A stretch of DNA of 64,000 nt from G965250275 sp965250275 (GCA_965250275.1 OZ252297.1:248001-312000); one strand, 5' to 3'; counted from the stretch's first letter, positions 46,324 through 55,763 are shown. A program made the numbers and translations. Notes: generated by a model from the sequence alone, not told the origin.

Positions 46324-47907
46324 TCAGACGGCGGCTCTCTGCAAAGATGCGGGGCTTTCCCCCGCTTCAGTGGGAACAAGTGCGCGGAACGTGATCATCG
46401 TGTTGGCGTTCTGTATCGGATGCACCTCACATCGCAGCGCAACCCCGTCTTTCATGGTGATGTTCGCGCTCCAGCTTGCGCGCGCGGCGCCGGGTGCAAT
46501 GCAGTCCCTGATGTCCCCCCAAACCGGTGTGGCCTGACATTTCTCCTGCCATTGGCGGGTTGCATCCAGAATTGTGGTCTCGGCGAAGCTGGCGTCGGGG
46601 TCTGTCGCCCATAACTCGCAGTAGGCGGAGTTGCACAGGCTGAGCGTGCCCGTCTCAGAAAACACCACCACTGCCTCTTCCAGCTTGTTCAGAATGGATT
46701 GTCCCAGTTCAATGTCCGACCTGAACCGGCGTGTCAGCGTGACTTCGGCGGTGATGTCTTCGAAGAGAAAGGCAACCGCGCCGTCGGGGTGCGGACGTCC
46801 ACTGACCTGATAAATCGAGCCAGATGCCAGAGACCAGGTTTCCTGGTAGCTTCCGTCACAGGCTGCCTCAACCAGATCAGCCATCTGATTTCGCCAGTTG
46901 GTGTAATCCTTCGGTTCAGGGATCATTCTGTTTTCCCGCAACCTGTCGAAAAAGGACAGAATGCTCGGGCGAGCGCTGAGAAAGTCTGCAGGAAGTGTGG
47001 TCAGGTCAATGAGCGCTGGGTTGAAGAGGGCCAATTGCCGGTTCCTGTCGAAGATCGCCAGCCCGGTTGGCAACTGTGCAAAGGTCTTGGCCAGCGTCTG
47101 AACAAAGTTGCGCTGGGCGATCTCGGCGCTGACGATGGCGTCGATGTCGACGGCAGAGTAGATGCAGCCCGCTTCCTGTTGCGTGCAGGTGACTTCGAAC
47201 CAAAGTGTGCGACCCGTTTCAGCAACGGTCAGGCATTGCCTCTTTTTGGCAACCGGTCCCGGTGTTCGCACCAGCGGTTCAAAGAGAGGAGCCAAGGGAA
47301 TCCTGTTTTCGCCTTTGATATGGTCGGCCAGCCGCTCATGCGCCCGGTTGGCCCATCTGATCTGACCTTCATCGTCGGTGTGCCACATCGGGAAAGGCGC
47401 TTCGTTCAGGTAACCCCGCGCCTCGTTCAGATCATGCCTTAGCCGGTCAATGACGCTGTCTGACCAATGCGCGCCTGCGGGAGGACGCAAATGAACCCGG
47501 ATGCGACCTTGGACACGTTCGATGCTGATTTCCGAGGAGTCTCCCTGCCGACCGGAAAGATAGGTGTGCATCTCACCATCACGCAGGTCGGATTGCATCC
47601 GCGGAAGGTCCGGGAACTGATCCGACAACGCCTGATGCAGTGCGGCCCAATCCTTGCCATTGCAGTGCCGCTCCAAAAGGTCATGGCCCGATTGGGTGGC
47701 ATCCAGCAAAGTGTCGCCATCAAAGAGCAGGATCGGGTCCTCCGAACCCGTCTCGAGACCGCATCTGTGTTGAAGCCGCGCCCTGCCCGCCGGGCGCTGC
47801 AAAATGATTACCGCACCCAGCGCTGCGCTGAAACAAATGAACAGCAGAAGTATCCAGTCTGTGACGTTCAAAACAGAGCTGCCCTCCATGAATTCAGAGT
47901 CCCCCAT
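46324..47907 (-). CDS. membrane-anchored PAS-domain protein without kinase domain
   Basis: A 527-residue protein with one N-terminal transmembrane segment (about 14-36). At least three PAS-like regions follow, around residues 155-260 (FPMWHTDDEGQIRWANRAHERL), 270-390 (LPTGLAIFDRNRQLALFNPAL) and 395-515 (LEEAVVVFSETGTLSLCNSAY). No histidine kinase, GGDEF or effector domain follows, and the protein ends after the last PAS region. It lies between tsaE and regB. Role unknown; it may sense redox or ligands and signal through protein contact (inference). An ATG at 47889 is a second start. Confidence 0.75.
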   Translation of the reverse strand: MGDSEFMEGSSVLNVTDWILLLFICFSAALGAVIILQRPAGRARLQHRCGLETGSEDPILLFDGDTLLDATQSGHDLLERHCNGKDWAALHQALSDQFPDLPRMQSDLRDGEMHTYLSGRQGDSSEISIERVQGRIRVHLRPPAGAHWSDSVIDRLRHDLNEARGYLNEAPFPMWHTDDEGQIRWANRAHERLADHIKGENRIPLAPLFEPLVRTPGPVAKKRQCLTVAETGRTLWFEVTCTQQEAGCIYSAVDIDAIVSAEIAQRNFVQTLAKTFAQLPTGLAIFDRNRQLALFNPALIDLTTLPADFLSARPSILSFFDRLRENRMIPEPKDYTNWRNQMADLVEAACDGSYQETWSLASGSIYQVSGRPHPDGAVAFLFEDITAEVTLTRRFRSDIELGQSILNKLEEAVVVFSETGTLSLCNSAYCELWATDPDASFAETTILDATRQWQEKCQATPVWGDIRDCIAPGAARASWSANITMKDGVALRCEVHPIQNANTMITFRALVPTEAGESPASLQRAAV

Positions 47908-47958
47908 CGCCTAGATGCAGGACGATGGTTAACTTTGTCTTAACCTTCGCAGGAGAGA

Positions 47959-49356
47959 TTAGATTTCGATGGGTTGGTTCAGACCAATTGGAACGGCCCG
48001 TTCGCCACGCTGTGCGTCGATTTTGGATCTGGGCCACACAACTTCAACCACCGCACCGCGCCGCGTTATCTGCTCCACGTCTGCTGTGTAGGGGTCCGCG
48101 CCGTTTGCGAAACTGAGTTCTGCGCCCGACCGTTCAAGCAGTGTTTTGGCTATGAACAGACCCAGACCCATTCCCTCGTATTCGGGGCGTTTTTTGCGAT
48201 CTGTTTCCGTGCGACGTCGGCGGACAAAAGGGTCGCCGATACGGCGGATGAGGTGCGCGGGATACCCACTGCCATCATCCATGATGCGCACAGATACGGT
48301 GTCTTCGGTCCAACTGGCCTCGATCCAGACATTGGCCCGTGCAAAATCTACTGCGTTCTGGATCAGGTTCCTCAACCCGTGGATCACTTCAGGTAACCTG
48401 AGTATCGAAGGTTGCTGAGCACCTGCGCCTTCTCCCGGGTTCTCCTCGAAGTGGATGATCTTACCGCGGTTCATATGGGGCTCTGCGGCCTCCTGAATGA
48501 CCGCCGTCACAGGCGCCTGCCTCAGATGCAGGTCATCTTTGCCCGCCCTTCCCATGTCTTTTAGAATGTCTCTGCAACGATCAGCCTGCTGTCGGATCAA
48601 GGCTGCATCTTCCCGCAGATCGGGTCGATCCTTCAATTCCTCCAGCAGTTCAGCGCTGGCCAGTTTGATGGTGGCCAACGGAGTGCCAAGCTCGTGTGCC
48701 GCTGCTGCGACAACACCACCCAAATCTGTGAGCTTTTGTTCTCGAGCCAAAGCCATCTGCGTTGCGGTCAGAGCTTCAGACATCGAATGCATCTCAGAGC
48801 TGACCCGCCGGGAGTAAGCGCCCATAAAGACCGTCGCAATGATGATCGCGGCCCAGTTCCCGAACACGAAAATGTCAGGCATGCGCAAAATGAACCCCTG
48901 ATCGGTGCGCAACGGCAAATGAAACTCGGCAAGAAGGGTCACCAAAATGATGGCGGCCCCGCCGATCAGGACCGTAGATCGCAGCGTCATCACGCTGGCC
49001 GAGATCGTCACCGGCCCTAGTAAGAGCATCGCAAACGGGTTGTGCAGACCGCCGGTCAGGTAAAGCAGGAAGGACAACTGCAGAAGATCAAACAGCACCA
49101 TCAGAAAGTTTTCAGTCTCTGACAGCCGCTTGTTCTCTGGAAACACGAAGATCGCAATCAGGTTTCCGATCACCGAGACACCCACGGCCATGTAGCACAG
49201 CCCAAGTTCAAGCTGCAGATTGTACATGCGCTGGGCCACGGTGATGGCTGCAAGCTGGCCCGCAATCGCCACCCAGCGCAACAGGATCAGGGTCCGAAGA
49301 CGAATCCAGTTGCTGCGCTCCCTTTCGGAAAACAGGCCGATATTGGAATCGCTCAT
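47959..49356 (-). CDS. regB: redox sensor histidine kinase RegB (PrrB)
   Basis: A 465-residue kinase from the ATG at 49356. Six transmembrane segments precede a cytoplasmic kinase core. The quinone-binding heptapeptide GGLHNPF is at 102-108, the H-box HELGTPLATIKL carries phosphorylated His221, and redox-active Cys261 is in QQADRCRDIL. The ATPase part shows NLIQNAVDFA, DDGSGYP and EGMGLGLFIAK. It phosphorylates RegA when respiration slows, controlling photosynthesis, respiration and carbon/nitrogen fixation genes in relatives. It is divergent from senC, with 90 bases between. Confidence 0.95.
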   Translation of the reverse strand: MSDSNIGLFSERERSNWIRLRTLILLRWVAIAGQLAAITVAQRMYNLQLELGLCYMAVGVSVIGNLIAIFVFPENKRLSETENFLMVLFDLLQLSFLLYLTGGLHNPFAMLLLGPVTISASVMTLRSTVLIGGAAIILVTLLAEFHLPLRTDQGFILRMPDIFVFGNWAAIIIATVFMGAYSRRVSSEMHSMSEALTATQMALAREQKLTDLGGVVAAAAHELGTPLATIKLASAELLEELKDRPDLREDAALIRQQADRCRDILKDMGRAGKDDLHLRQAPVTAVIQEAAEPHMNRGKIIHFEENPGEGAGAQQPSILRLPEVIHGLRNLIQNAVDFARANVWIEASWTEDTVSVRIMDDGSGYPAHLIRRIGDPFVRRRRTETDRKKRPEYEGMGLGLFIAKTLLERSGAELSFANGADPYTADVEQITRRGAVVEVVWPRSKIDAQRGERAVPIGLNQPIEI

Positions 49357-49446
49357 AGGGGTCCTAAGTTGGTTGCAACGGGTGGGCCAAATGTTAGGTC
49401 TGCACCGATCCCTGATCAACCATCCGAAATGAGGGTACAACGTGCC

Positions 49447-50067
49447 ATGAGCCGAATGATTTTGATAGTCGCCGCCGCCGTCATCGTTGCCGGTCTCGCC
49501 GGAATGTGGCTCGCCACGCAGGTCAATCGATCAGACGACCAGTTTGCACAGTGTCGCGCTGGACAAATCGCAGGTGGTTCTGACCAGATTGGTGGTCCGT
49601 TCGAACTGGTGAATGCAGCCGGAGAAACAGTCACGGACGCGGATGTTCTGACGGCGCCGTCGCTGATCTATTTTGGCTACACGTTCTGCCCGGATGTTTG
49701 CCCGCTGGACACCGCGCGCAACGCCGAAGCCGTCGATTTGCTGGAAGAGAACGGGAAAATGGTGACCCCCATCTTCATTTCGGTCGACCCGCAACGCGAT
49801 ACGCCGGAGGTTGTCGGTGACTTTGCCTACAACCTGCACGAACGCATGATTGGACTTACGGGCTCGCCGGAGCAGGTGAAAGCGGCCAGCAAAGCTTACA
49901 AGACGTACTATAAGGCGCACCCCGGTGACGATGAGTTCTACCTGGTCGATCACTCGACGTTCAGCTACTTGGTGCTTCCAGAGCACGGCTTTGTCGAGTT
50001 CTTTCGCCGCGACATTGGTGCGGAACAGATGGCTGATCGAATAGGGTGCTTTGTCGAGAATGCCTGA
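49447..50067 (+). CDS. senC: SCO1/SenC-type copper chaperone
   Basis: A 206-residue membrane-anchored protein with a single N-terminal transmembrane helix (about 4-23) and a periplasmic thioredoxin-like domain. The copper-binding CPDVC is at Cys81/Cys85, with His169 in DHSTFSYLV as third ligand. It delivers copper to the CuA site of cytochrome oxidases. A GAGGG site precedes the ATG at 49447; ATG 49429 is another option. The senC-regA order opposite regB is the classical Rhodobacter layout. Confidence 0.94.
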   Translation: MSRMILIVAAAVIVAGLAGMWLATQVNRSDDQFAQCRAGQIAGGSDQIGGPFELVNAAGETVTDADVLTAPSLIYFGYTFCPDVCPLDTARNAEAVDLLEENGKMVTPIFISVDPQRDTPEVVGDFAYNLHERMIGLTGSPEQVKAASKAYKTYYKAHPGDDEFYLVDHSTFSYLVLPEHGFVEFFRRDIGAEQMADRIGCFVENA

Positions 50068-50148
50068 CGCCGAAAGCCGGTTTGACCTTTGTATCGGTGG
50101 GGGCAATACTTCCAGTTGATAGCGAAATGCAATTGCGGAGACTAACGC

Positions 50149-50703
50149 ATGGCGGAGCCTGCGCTGAACGAGATCGGACCAGACAAATCACTGCTCCTGG
50201 TGGACGACGACGAGCCGTTTCTGCGGCGGCTTGCCAAGGCCATGGAGAAGCGTGGCTTTGAAGTTGAAACAGCCGGTTCGGTCACAGCCGGGCGCGCGAT
50301 TGCGACGGCACGACCGCCCGCCTACGCCGTTGTGGATTTGCGCCTCGAAGACGGCAACGGGCTGGATGTGGTCGAAGTGCTGCGCGAGAAACGCCCTGAC
50401 AGCCGCGTGGTGGTGCTAACCGGTTATGGTGCCATTGCCACGGCTGTTGCGGCAGTAAAGATCGGGGCGACGGATTACCTATCCAAACCCGCAGATGCCA
50501 CCGATGTCACCAATGCGCTGCTGGCGAAATCGGATGAACTTCCGCCGCCGCCTGAAAACCCCATGAGTGCTGACAGGGTGCGCTGGGAACACATTCAGCG
50601 CGTCTACGAGCTTTGCGACAGGAACGTCAGCGAAACCGCCCGGCGTCTGAACATGCACCGCAGGACACTGCAGCGGATACTGGCAAAGCGAAGCCCAAGG
50701 TGA
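50149..50703 (+). CDS. regA: redox response regulator RegA (PrrA)
   Basis: A 184-residue regulator, the exact family length. The receiver has LLVDDDEPF with the acidic pair at 19-21 and phospho-acceptor Asp63 in VVDLRLEDGNG, plus LTGYGAIATAV and YLSKPAD. A short linker leads to a Fis-like helix-turn-helix at the C-terminus: HIQRVYELCDRNVSETARRL and MHRRTLQRILAKR. It activates and represses genes for redox metabolism on RegB signals. The ATG has GGAGA six bases upstream. Confidence 0.96.
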   Translation: MAEPALNEIGPDKSLLLVDDDEPFLRRLAKAMEKRGFEVETAGSVTAGRAIATARPPAYAVVDLRLEDGNGLDVVEVLREKRPDSRVVVLTGYGAIATAVAAVKIGATDYLSKPADATDVTNALLAKSDELPPPPENPMSADRVRWEHIQRVYELCDRNVSETARRLNMHRRTLQRILAKRSPR

Positions 50704-50722
50704 CCTGAAGGCGCAGATTGCG

Positions 50723-51322
50723 TCACGAAGGCAACTGTTTCACCAATGCCTCAAAGCGCTGCACAAAGCGCGCGCGGGTCTCCATGGGTGGCCTGAGAGC
50801 GATCTCTAAATCCAACATAGTCGCTGCGTCGGGTTTGCCAAAGAAGCGATCCGCTTCGGCCTTTGAGAACCCTGCGATTTGGGTCGCTTCCATCCAGGCG
50901 CTGATGCGATCGGCCTTCTTGATCCGCTGTTTGATCGTCTTTGGCAAAGTTGCCGGCAGACCGAACCGCAGATGTACGGCTGCTGACAGCCGGTCATCCA
51001 GCGCACCGTAGCCCGGACCGACGGCGGCTTTGACCGGGGAGATCATATCGCCAATCACATATTCCGGTGCATCATGCAGCAATGCCGCCAGCCGCCATTT
51101 GGCGGGCGCGGTCGGATGAATGCGGGCAAACAGGTCTTCCACCAAAAGCGAATGCTCGGCCACGGAATACGCGTAGTCTCCGCGAGTCTGGCCGTTCCAG
51201 CGCGCAACAAAGGACAGGCCGTGGGCGATGTCCTCGATCTCGATGTCCATCGGCGTCGGGTCCAGCAGATCGAGGCGGCGACCAGAGAGCATTCTTTGCC
51301 AGGCGCGTGCGGGTTTTTTCAA
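50723..51322 (-). CDS. HD-domain hydrolase (YfbR-like)
   Basis: A 199-residue metal-dependent phosphohydrolase. SVAEHSLLVEDL has the first His and LAALLHDAPEYVIGDMISPVK the His-Asp pair; KADRISAWMEATQ near residue 155 provides the distal Asp. The family resembles YfbR 5'-deoxynucleotidase, but the substrate is not fixed by sequence. The start is a TTG at 51322 behind GGAGC; an ATG at 51292 would shorten it by ten residues. It is convergent with regA and divergent from ahcY. Confidence 0.82.
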   Translation of the reverse strand: MKKPARAWQRMLSGRRLDLLDPTPMDIEIEDIAHGLSFVARWNGQTRGDYAYSVAEHSLLVEDLFARIHPTAPAKWRLAALLHDAPEYVIGDMISPVKAAVGPGYGALDDRLSAAVHLRFGLPATLPKTIKQRIKKADRISAWMEATQIAGFSKAEADRFFGKPDAATMLDLEIALRPPMETRARFVQRFEALVKQLPS

Positions 51323-51498
51323 GTTTGCTCCACTGTTTTGAACCCTTTGCAGGCGGTGTGCCGGAAGTCAGCGCGGATTTCCAGACCAATGGTCGCGTCC
51401 GGTGCGCCACGCTGTCAACCGGCGCCTCTGCTCGGCCATTGAGGGTCAGCAACGAACCTGATAAGGCGCGCCAAACGCGCGCGTGAAAGGGTTACACG

Positions 51499-52893
51499 AT
51501 GACAACCGATTACATCGTCAAAGACATTAATCTGGCCGATTTCGGCCGCAAGGAATTGACAATTGCCGAAACCGAGATGCCGGGCCTGATGGCTTTGCGC
51601 GAGGAGTATGGTGCGTCCAAGCCCCTGAAAGGGGCTCGTATCGCCGGTTCGCTGCACATGACTATTCAGACTGCCGTTCTGATCGAGACTCTGGTGGCGC
51701 TCGGCGCCGAGGTGCGCTGGGCATCGTGCAACATCTTCTCGACGCAAGATCATGCGGCTGCGGCGATTGCCGCAGGCGGCACCCCCGTTTTCGCGGTCAA
51801 AGGCGAAACACTCGAGGAGTACTGGGACTACGCCGACAAGATCTTTCAGTTCGAGGAGGGCGGTTGCAACATGATCCTCGACGATGGTGGCGATGCAACG
51901 CTCTATATCCTGATGGGCGCACGCGTCGAAGAAGGCGAAGAAGACCTGATCGCCGTGCCCACCAGCGAGGAAGAAGAGTACCTCTTTGCACAGATCAAGA
52001 AACGCATCGCAGAGACCCCCGGCTGGTTCGTGAAACAGCGTCACATGATCCAGGGCGTGACCGAGGAAACAACCACCGGCGTGCATCGTCTGTATCAAAT
52101 GATGGAAAAAGGGCACCTGCCGTTCCCCGCCATCAACGTGAACGACAGTGTGACCAAGTCAAAATTCGACAACAAATACGGTTGTAAAGAGTCATTGGTG
52201 GACGGCATTCGCCGCGCAACAGACACGATGATGGCCGGCAAGACGGCTGTTGTGTGTGGATATGGCGACGTTGGCAAAGGATCAGCCGCATCGCTTTCCG
52301 GTGCGGGTGCCCGTGTGAAAGTGACCGAGGTTGATCCCATCTGCGCGCTTCAGGCGGCGATGGACGGCTTCGAAGTCACGACGCTGGAAGACGCATTGTC
52401 GACCGCAGATATCTTTATCACCACGACTGGCAACAAGGACGTGATCCGCATCGAGCATATGCGCGAGATGAAGGACATGGCGATTGTCGGTAACATTGGT
52501 CACTTCGACAACGAAATTCAGGTTGCTGCGCTGAAGAACCACAAGTGGACCAACATCAAGGACCAGGTGGACATGATCGAGATGCCGTCCGGCAACCGCA
52601 TCATTCTGCTGTCCGAAGGACGCCTGCTCAATCTCGGCAACGCAACCGGCCACCCGTCATTTGTGATGTCCGCCAGCTTCACCAATCAGACGCTGGCCCA
52701 GATCGAGCTTTGGACCAAAGGCGATGACTACAACAACGAAGTTTATGTCTTGCCCAAGCATCTGGACGAAAAGGTTGCACGCCTTCACCTGTCCAAGATT
52801 GGCGTGAAACTGACGGAACTCTCCGGAGAGCAGGCCGCTTACATCGGTGTCACGCCTGAGGGACCTTTCAAACCGGAACACTACCGGTACTGA
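51499..52893 (+). CDS. ahcY: adenosylhomocysteinase (SAH hydrolase)
   Basis: A 464-residue NAD-dependent enzyme that splits S-adenosylhomocysteine to adenosine and homocysteine, relieving product inhibition of methyltransferases. SLHMTIQTAVLIETL, ASCNIFSTQDHAAAAIA and the NAD loop VVCGYGDVGKGSA are present, with the C-terminal PEHYRY. AAAGGG precedes the ATG at 51499. The 176-base upstream region has no recognisable SAH riboswitch core. It is followed by two hairpins, the second a good terminator. Confidence 0.98.
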   Translation: MTTDYIVKDINLADFGRKELTIAETEMPGLMALREEYGASKPLKGARIAGSLHMTIQTAVLIETLVALGAEVRWASCNIFSTQDHAAAAIAAGGTPVFAVKGETLEEYWDYADKIFQFEEGGCNMILDDGGDATLYILMGARVEEGEEDLIAVPTSEEEEYLFAQIKKRIAETPGWFVKQRHMIQGVTEETTTGVHRLYQMMEKGHLPFPAINVNDSVTKSKFDNKYGCKESLVDGIRRATDTMMAGKTAVVCGYGDVGKGSAASLSGAGARVKVTEVDPICALQAAMDGFEVTTLEDALSTADIFITTTGNKDVIRIEHMREMKDMAIVGNIGHFDNEIQVAALKNHKWTNIKDQVDMIEMPSGNRIILLSEGRLLNLGNATGHPSFVMSASFTNQTLAQIELWTKGDDYNNEVYVLPKHLDEKVARLHLSKIGVKLTELSGEQAAYIGVTPEGPFKPEHYRY

Positions 52894-52909
52894 ATCAGCG
52901 CTTGATTCA
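52891..52909 (+). repeat. hairpin at the ahcY stop codon
   Basis: TGAATCA and TGATTCA pair perfectly around a five-base loop (GCGCT), with the ahcY TGA stop as the first three bases. It precedes the stronger terminator by eight bases. It may protect the ahcY mRNA end. Confidence 0.5.
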
Positions 52910-52916
52910 ATCTCTT

Positions 52917-52950
52917 ACGCCGTTCCCATTTTTGGGAGCGGCGTTTTTCG
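52917..52950 (+). terminator. intrinsic terminator of ahcY
   Basis: A 12-base stem, ACGCCGTTCCCA at 52917-52928 paired with TGGGAGCGGCGT at 52933-52944 (one G-T wobble), closes a four-T loop and is followed by TTTTCGTTTT. It is GC-rich with a run of T and sits 23 bases after the ahcY stop, so it is a strong rho-independent terminator. Confidence 0.9.
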
Positions 52951-53205
52951 TTTTGCGCGTCGGCAGACCCTTGGAAACGACCCGCCCGATGGGCGTGAGG
53001 CCAAAACTTCCGTTGGCAAACGCGATTTTGCCGAACACAGGCGATTTGAAAAGAATGCGAGGCTTTTGCCGATTGGCTCAACCTTGGCGCTCTGCTAGGG
53101 TCGTTGTACTCGGCCAGGATGGCCAGAGCCTAATTCGAACACGTGTGGTGAGCATGGGAGCACGTGGGGTACGGAGGGTTCTGGCATCTGCCGGAATCCT
53201 CCGTT
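52951..53205. other. non-coding stretch between the ahcY terminator and EVE gene
   Basis: This spacer has short open frames on both strands (for example 52902-53258, plus), but none has a recognisable start, family or codon pattern. No repeat or RNA gene was recognised. It is simply the space between convergent ahcY and the EVE-domain gene. Confidence 0.5.
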
Positions 53206-53625
53206 TTAGTTCGCGTATCCAGACATCCTGCAGATGGTTTGCCATTCCGCCTCCGTGACTGGCTGGACAGAGAGGCGGGAATTGCGCACCAAAACCATCT
53301 CGGACAGTGCTTCGGTTTGCTTGATTTCGTCCAGGGTGATCGGCCGTGGCATCGTGCCCACGGCTTTGATGTCAACGCACTCCCAGCGTTCGTCGTCTGT
53401 CGTGCTGTCGGGATGTGCTTCTGCGATGACCTCAACGATTCCGACCACAGCTTTCTCGGTCTGAGAATGGTAGAAAAATCCCAGGTCCCCGATCGCCATC
53501 TGGCGCATAAAGTTGCGGGCCTGATAGTTCCGCACCCCATCCCATTCTTCGCCGTCCTCACCCTTGGCAAGCTGATCGTCCCAGCTCCAGGTGGATGGTT
53601 CAGATTTAAACAGCCAATACGCCAT
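53206..53625 (-). CDS. EVE-domain protein
   Basis: A 139-residue protein from the ATG at 53625, starting MAYWLFKSEPSTWSWDDQLA, the hallmark EVE opening. NYQARNFMRQMAIGDLGFFYHS and VGIVEVIAEAHPD follow. EVE domains are PUA-like and bind modified bases in nucleic acids; in other settings they accompany modification-dependent restriction. Here the gene sits near tsaD and gpsA, a housekeeping setting, so a general RNA or modified-base reader is more likely (inference). The longer open frame to 53682 is not used. Confidence 0.88.
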   Translation of the reverse strand: MAYWLFKSEPSTWSWDDQLAKGEDGEEWDGVRNYQARNFMRQMAIGDLGFFYHSQTEKAVVGIVEVIAEAHPDSTTDDERWECVDIKAVGTMPRPITLDEIKQTEALSEMVLVRNSRLSVQPVTEAEWQTICRMSGYAN

Positions 53626-53706
53626 CTTACGTGCCCCATTTCCCTCTGTTTGAACCGGACATCTCTGGGTCCAGTGCCGCATCGCACTGTTCTTTCGAGT
53701 CGCGGT

Positions 53707-54669
53707 TCATTCTTCTTTCAATGAACGCGCCAACAGCACTTTTGTTGCTTCATCGACAGTCAGTGAGTGATCCAACAATTGCACTACGGCATCCGATATC
53801 GGCATCTCGACCCCGAGCTTTTTCGCCTGCTCAGAGACTGCACGTGCGGTTGCTGCGCCCTCGACCGTAATGTCAGGATCAAATCGCTCGCCACGACCGA
53901 TTGCAAGGCCCAATCGGTAGTTGCGTGACAGCTCAGACGTGCATGTCAACGCAAGATCACCGAAGCCCGAAAGCCCGGCCAACGTTTCTGGCGCCGCGCC
54001 CAGCCGGGATGCGTACCTGACCATTTCTGCATAGCCTCTGGTCATCAGTGCGGCGCGCGCACTGTCCCCTAGGCCCGCGCCTATGACCGCGCCACATCCA
54101 ATCGCCATAACGTTCTTCAGCGCACCACCCAGCTCGGCGCCTCGAGTGTCGTTTGTACGATAGAGCCGGAGGTTTGCGGTGCTCAGCGCGACCTGAAGGT
54201 CTTTGCAAAGGGTGTGGTCCGTGCAAGCCAGAGTCAGTGCCGTTGGGAGACCATGTGCGATATCGCGCGCGAAACTTGGGCCAGTCAGCAGAGCCCTTCG
54301 GGCGTCGGGCAGGACGTCATCGATCACCTCCATCGGCCCTGAACCTGTGGTCAATTCAATCCCCTTGCAGCAGGAAACCAGAGTTTTTTTGGCCAGACCA
54401 TCGCGGAGGTCCAGCAACAGTCCGCGTAATTTCTGAAGCGGGACCGCAAGCAAGATGACGTCCGATCGAAGAGCGCCTTCAATATCCGCGGTGATTTGAA
54501 GCGTATCCGGCAACTTGACGTCCGGAAGCCTTCGGGCGTTCACGCGCTCATTTGACATGGCCTGCGCATCCGCACGCGAACGCGCCCAGAGACAAACAGG
54601 TCCTTTCCCGGCCAGCGAAACGGCAAGCGCAGTTCCAAATGCACCCGCGCCCAGGACGCTGATGGTCAT
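53707..54669 (-). CDS. gpsA: glycerol-3-phosphate dehydrogenase (NAD(P)+)
   Basis: A 320-residue enzyme that reduces dihydroxyacetone phosphate to sn-glycerol-3-phosphate for phospholipid synthesis. It starts MTISVLGAGAFGTALAVSLA with the NAD loop GAGAFG. LLTGPSFARDIAHGLPTAL, ALKNVMAIGCGAVIGAGLGDSA with the catalytic Lys and SGFGDLALTCTSELSRNYRLG are family signatures. The ATG overlaps the tsaD stop in ATGA. Confidence 0.96.
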   Translation of the reverse strand: MTISVLGAGAFGTALAVSLAGKGPVCLWARSRADAQAMSNERVNARRLPDVKLPDTLQITADIEGALRSDVILLAVPLQKLRGLLLDLRDGLAKKTLVSCCKGIELTTGSGPMEVIDDVLPDARRALLTGPSFARDIAHGLPTALTLACTDHTLCKDLQVALSTANLRLYRTNDTRGAELGGALKNVMAIGCGAVIGAGLGDSARAALMTRGYAEMVRYASRLGAAPETLAGLSGFGDLALTCTSELSRNYRLGLAIGRGERFDPDITVEGAATARAVSEQAKKLGVEMPISDAVVQLLDHSLTVDEATKVLLARSLKEE

Positions 54670-55763
54670 GCTTTGGCTCCTTTGCGTCCGCCGCCCAGCA
54701 TCGGTGTCGCGGTCTTGTCGAGCGGCCAGCGCGGTCGGGCCGCAAGATCCATGCCGTCTTGTTTGCCGCGCCGCCGCGCCTCAAGACCGGCAAAGGCGAT
54801 CATGGCGGCATTGTCGGTGCACAAAGTCAGTGGCGGTGCGACGAACCGGGCATCAAATTCGGCAGAAACAGTCTCTAACCCTGCCCGAATGCGGGTGTTT
54901 GCGGCCACGCCGCCCGCGACAGCGAGAGCGGGTTCGGATACCCCGCGCGCCGTAAAGACTTCGAGGGCGCGCCGGGACTTCTCGCTCAGAACCTCGGTCA
55001 CTGCGTTTTGAAAGGCGGCGCACAGATCGGCCCGGTCTTGGCGATAGAGGCCGCCTTGAGCCTGAACAAGTGCGTCGCGTTCCCGCAGTACGGCGGTTTT
55101 GAGGCCCGAAAAGGACATATCGCATCCGGGTCGATCAAGCAGTGGCTTTGGCAGCGCAAAGCGCTTGGCATCACCCAACCGCGCTTCGATCTCGACGGCT
55201 GGGCCGCCGGGTTGTGCAAGCCCTAGCAGACGGGCTGTTTTGTCAAAAGCTTCCCCCGGCGCATCATCTATCGTGCCTCCGAGACGTTCGTATCGGTCAG
55301 GTTCGTGAACGATCAGAAACTGGCAATGGCCGCCAGAGACGAGCAACATCAGGTAAGGGTACGGCAATCCATCTGTGAGGCGTGGCGTCAGCGCGTGTCC
55401 AGCGAGATGATTGACACCGACGAGCGGGGCGCCGGTCGCCGCGCTCAAGCCCTTGGCACACATCACCCCGGATAATACGCCGCCGATCAATCCCGGACCT
55501 GCGGTTACAGCAATTGCGTCTATGGCGTCCAATGTCACCTCAGCTTCGGACAACGCTTGTTCCACGCAAATGTCCAATTTTTCAGCATGCGCCCGCGCGG
55601 CAATTTCCGGAACCACGCCGCCGAATTCGGCGTGCAAGGCGCCCTGACCCTGCACAACAGAGGACAGGATCTCTGCGCGTCCTTCGCCGGTCCCCCGGAC
55701 AACCGCCGCCGCAGTGTCATCACAGCTGCTTTCCAGACCCAGTACTGTCAGAGCGTCTGCCAT
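54666..55763 (-). CDS. tsaD: tRNA N6-adenosine threonylcarbamoyltransferase TsaD
   Basis: Transfers threonylcarbamoyl to A37 of ANN-decoding tRNAs with TsaB and TsaE. From the ATG at 55763 it has 365 residues starting MADALTVLGLESSCDDTAAA. The metal-binding histidines are in VNHLAGHALTPRL and the ASKH-fold loops VSGGHCQFLIV and VAGGVAANTRIRAGL are present. An ATG at 55784 would add seven residues; the open frame to 55970 overlaps the hemD region and is not used. It is divergent from hemD. Confidence 0.95.
   Translation of the reverse strand: MADALTVLGLESSCDDTAAAVVRGTGEGRAEILSSVVQGQGALHAEFGGVVPEIAARAHAEKLDICVEQALSEAEVTLDAIDAIAVTAGPGLIGGVLSGVMCAKGLSAATGAPLVGVNHLAGHALTPRLTDGLPYPYLMLLVSGGHCQFLIVHEPDRYERLGGTIDDAPGEAFDKTARLLGLAQPGGPAVEIEARLGDAKRFALPKPLLDRPGCDMSFSGLKTAVLRERDALVQAQGGLYRQDRADLCAAFQNAVTEVLSEKSRRALEVFTARGVSEPALAVAGGVAANTRIRAGLETVSAEFDARFVAPPLTLCTDNAAMIAFAGLEARRRGKQDGMDLAARPRWPLDKTATPMLGGGRKGAKA

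Noticed and set aside
51323..51498. Possible SAH riboswitch upstream of ahcY
   Set aside because: Riboswitches occur upstream of ahcY in some bacteria, but the conserved GAGGAGCGYUGC core is not seen here; only a 5-bp GCGCG/CGCGC hairpin is present.
53206..53625. EVE gene as part of a restriction-defence island
   Set aside because: No McrB/restriction or other defence genes are nearby; the neighbours are gpsA, tsaD and ahcY.
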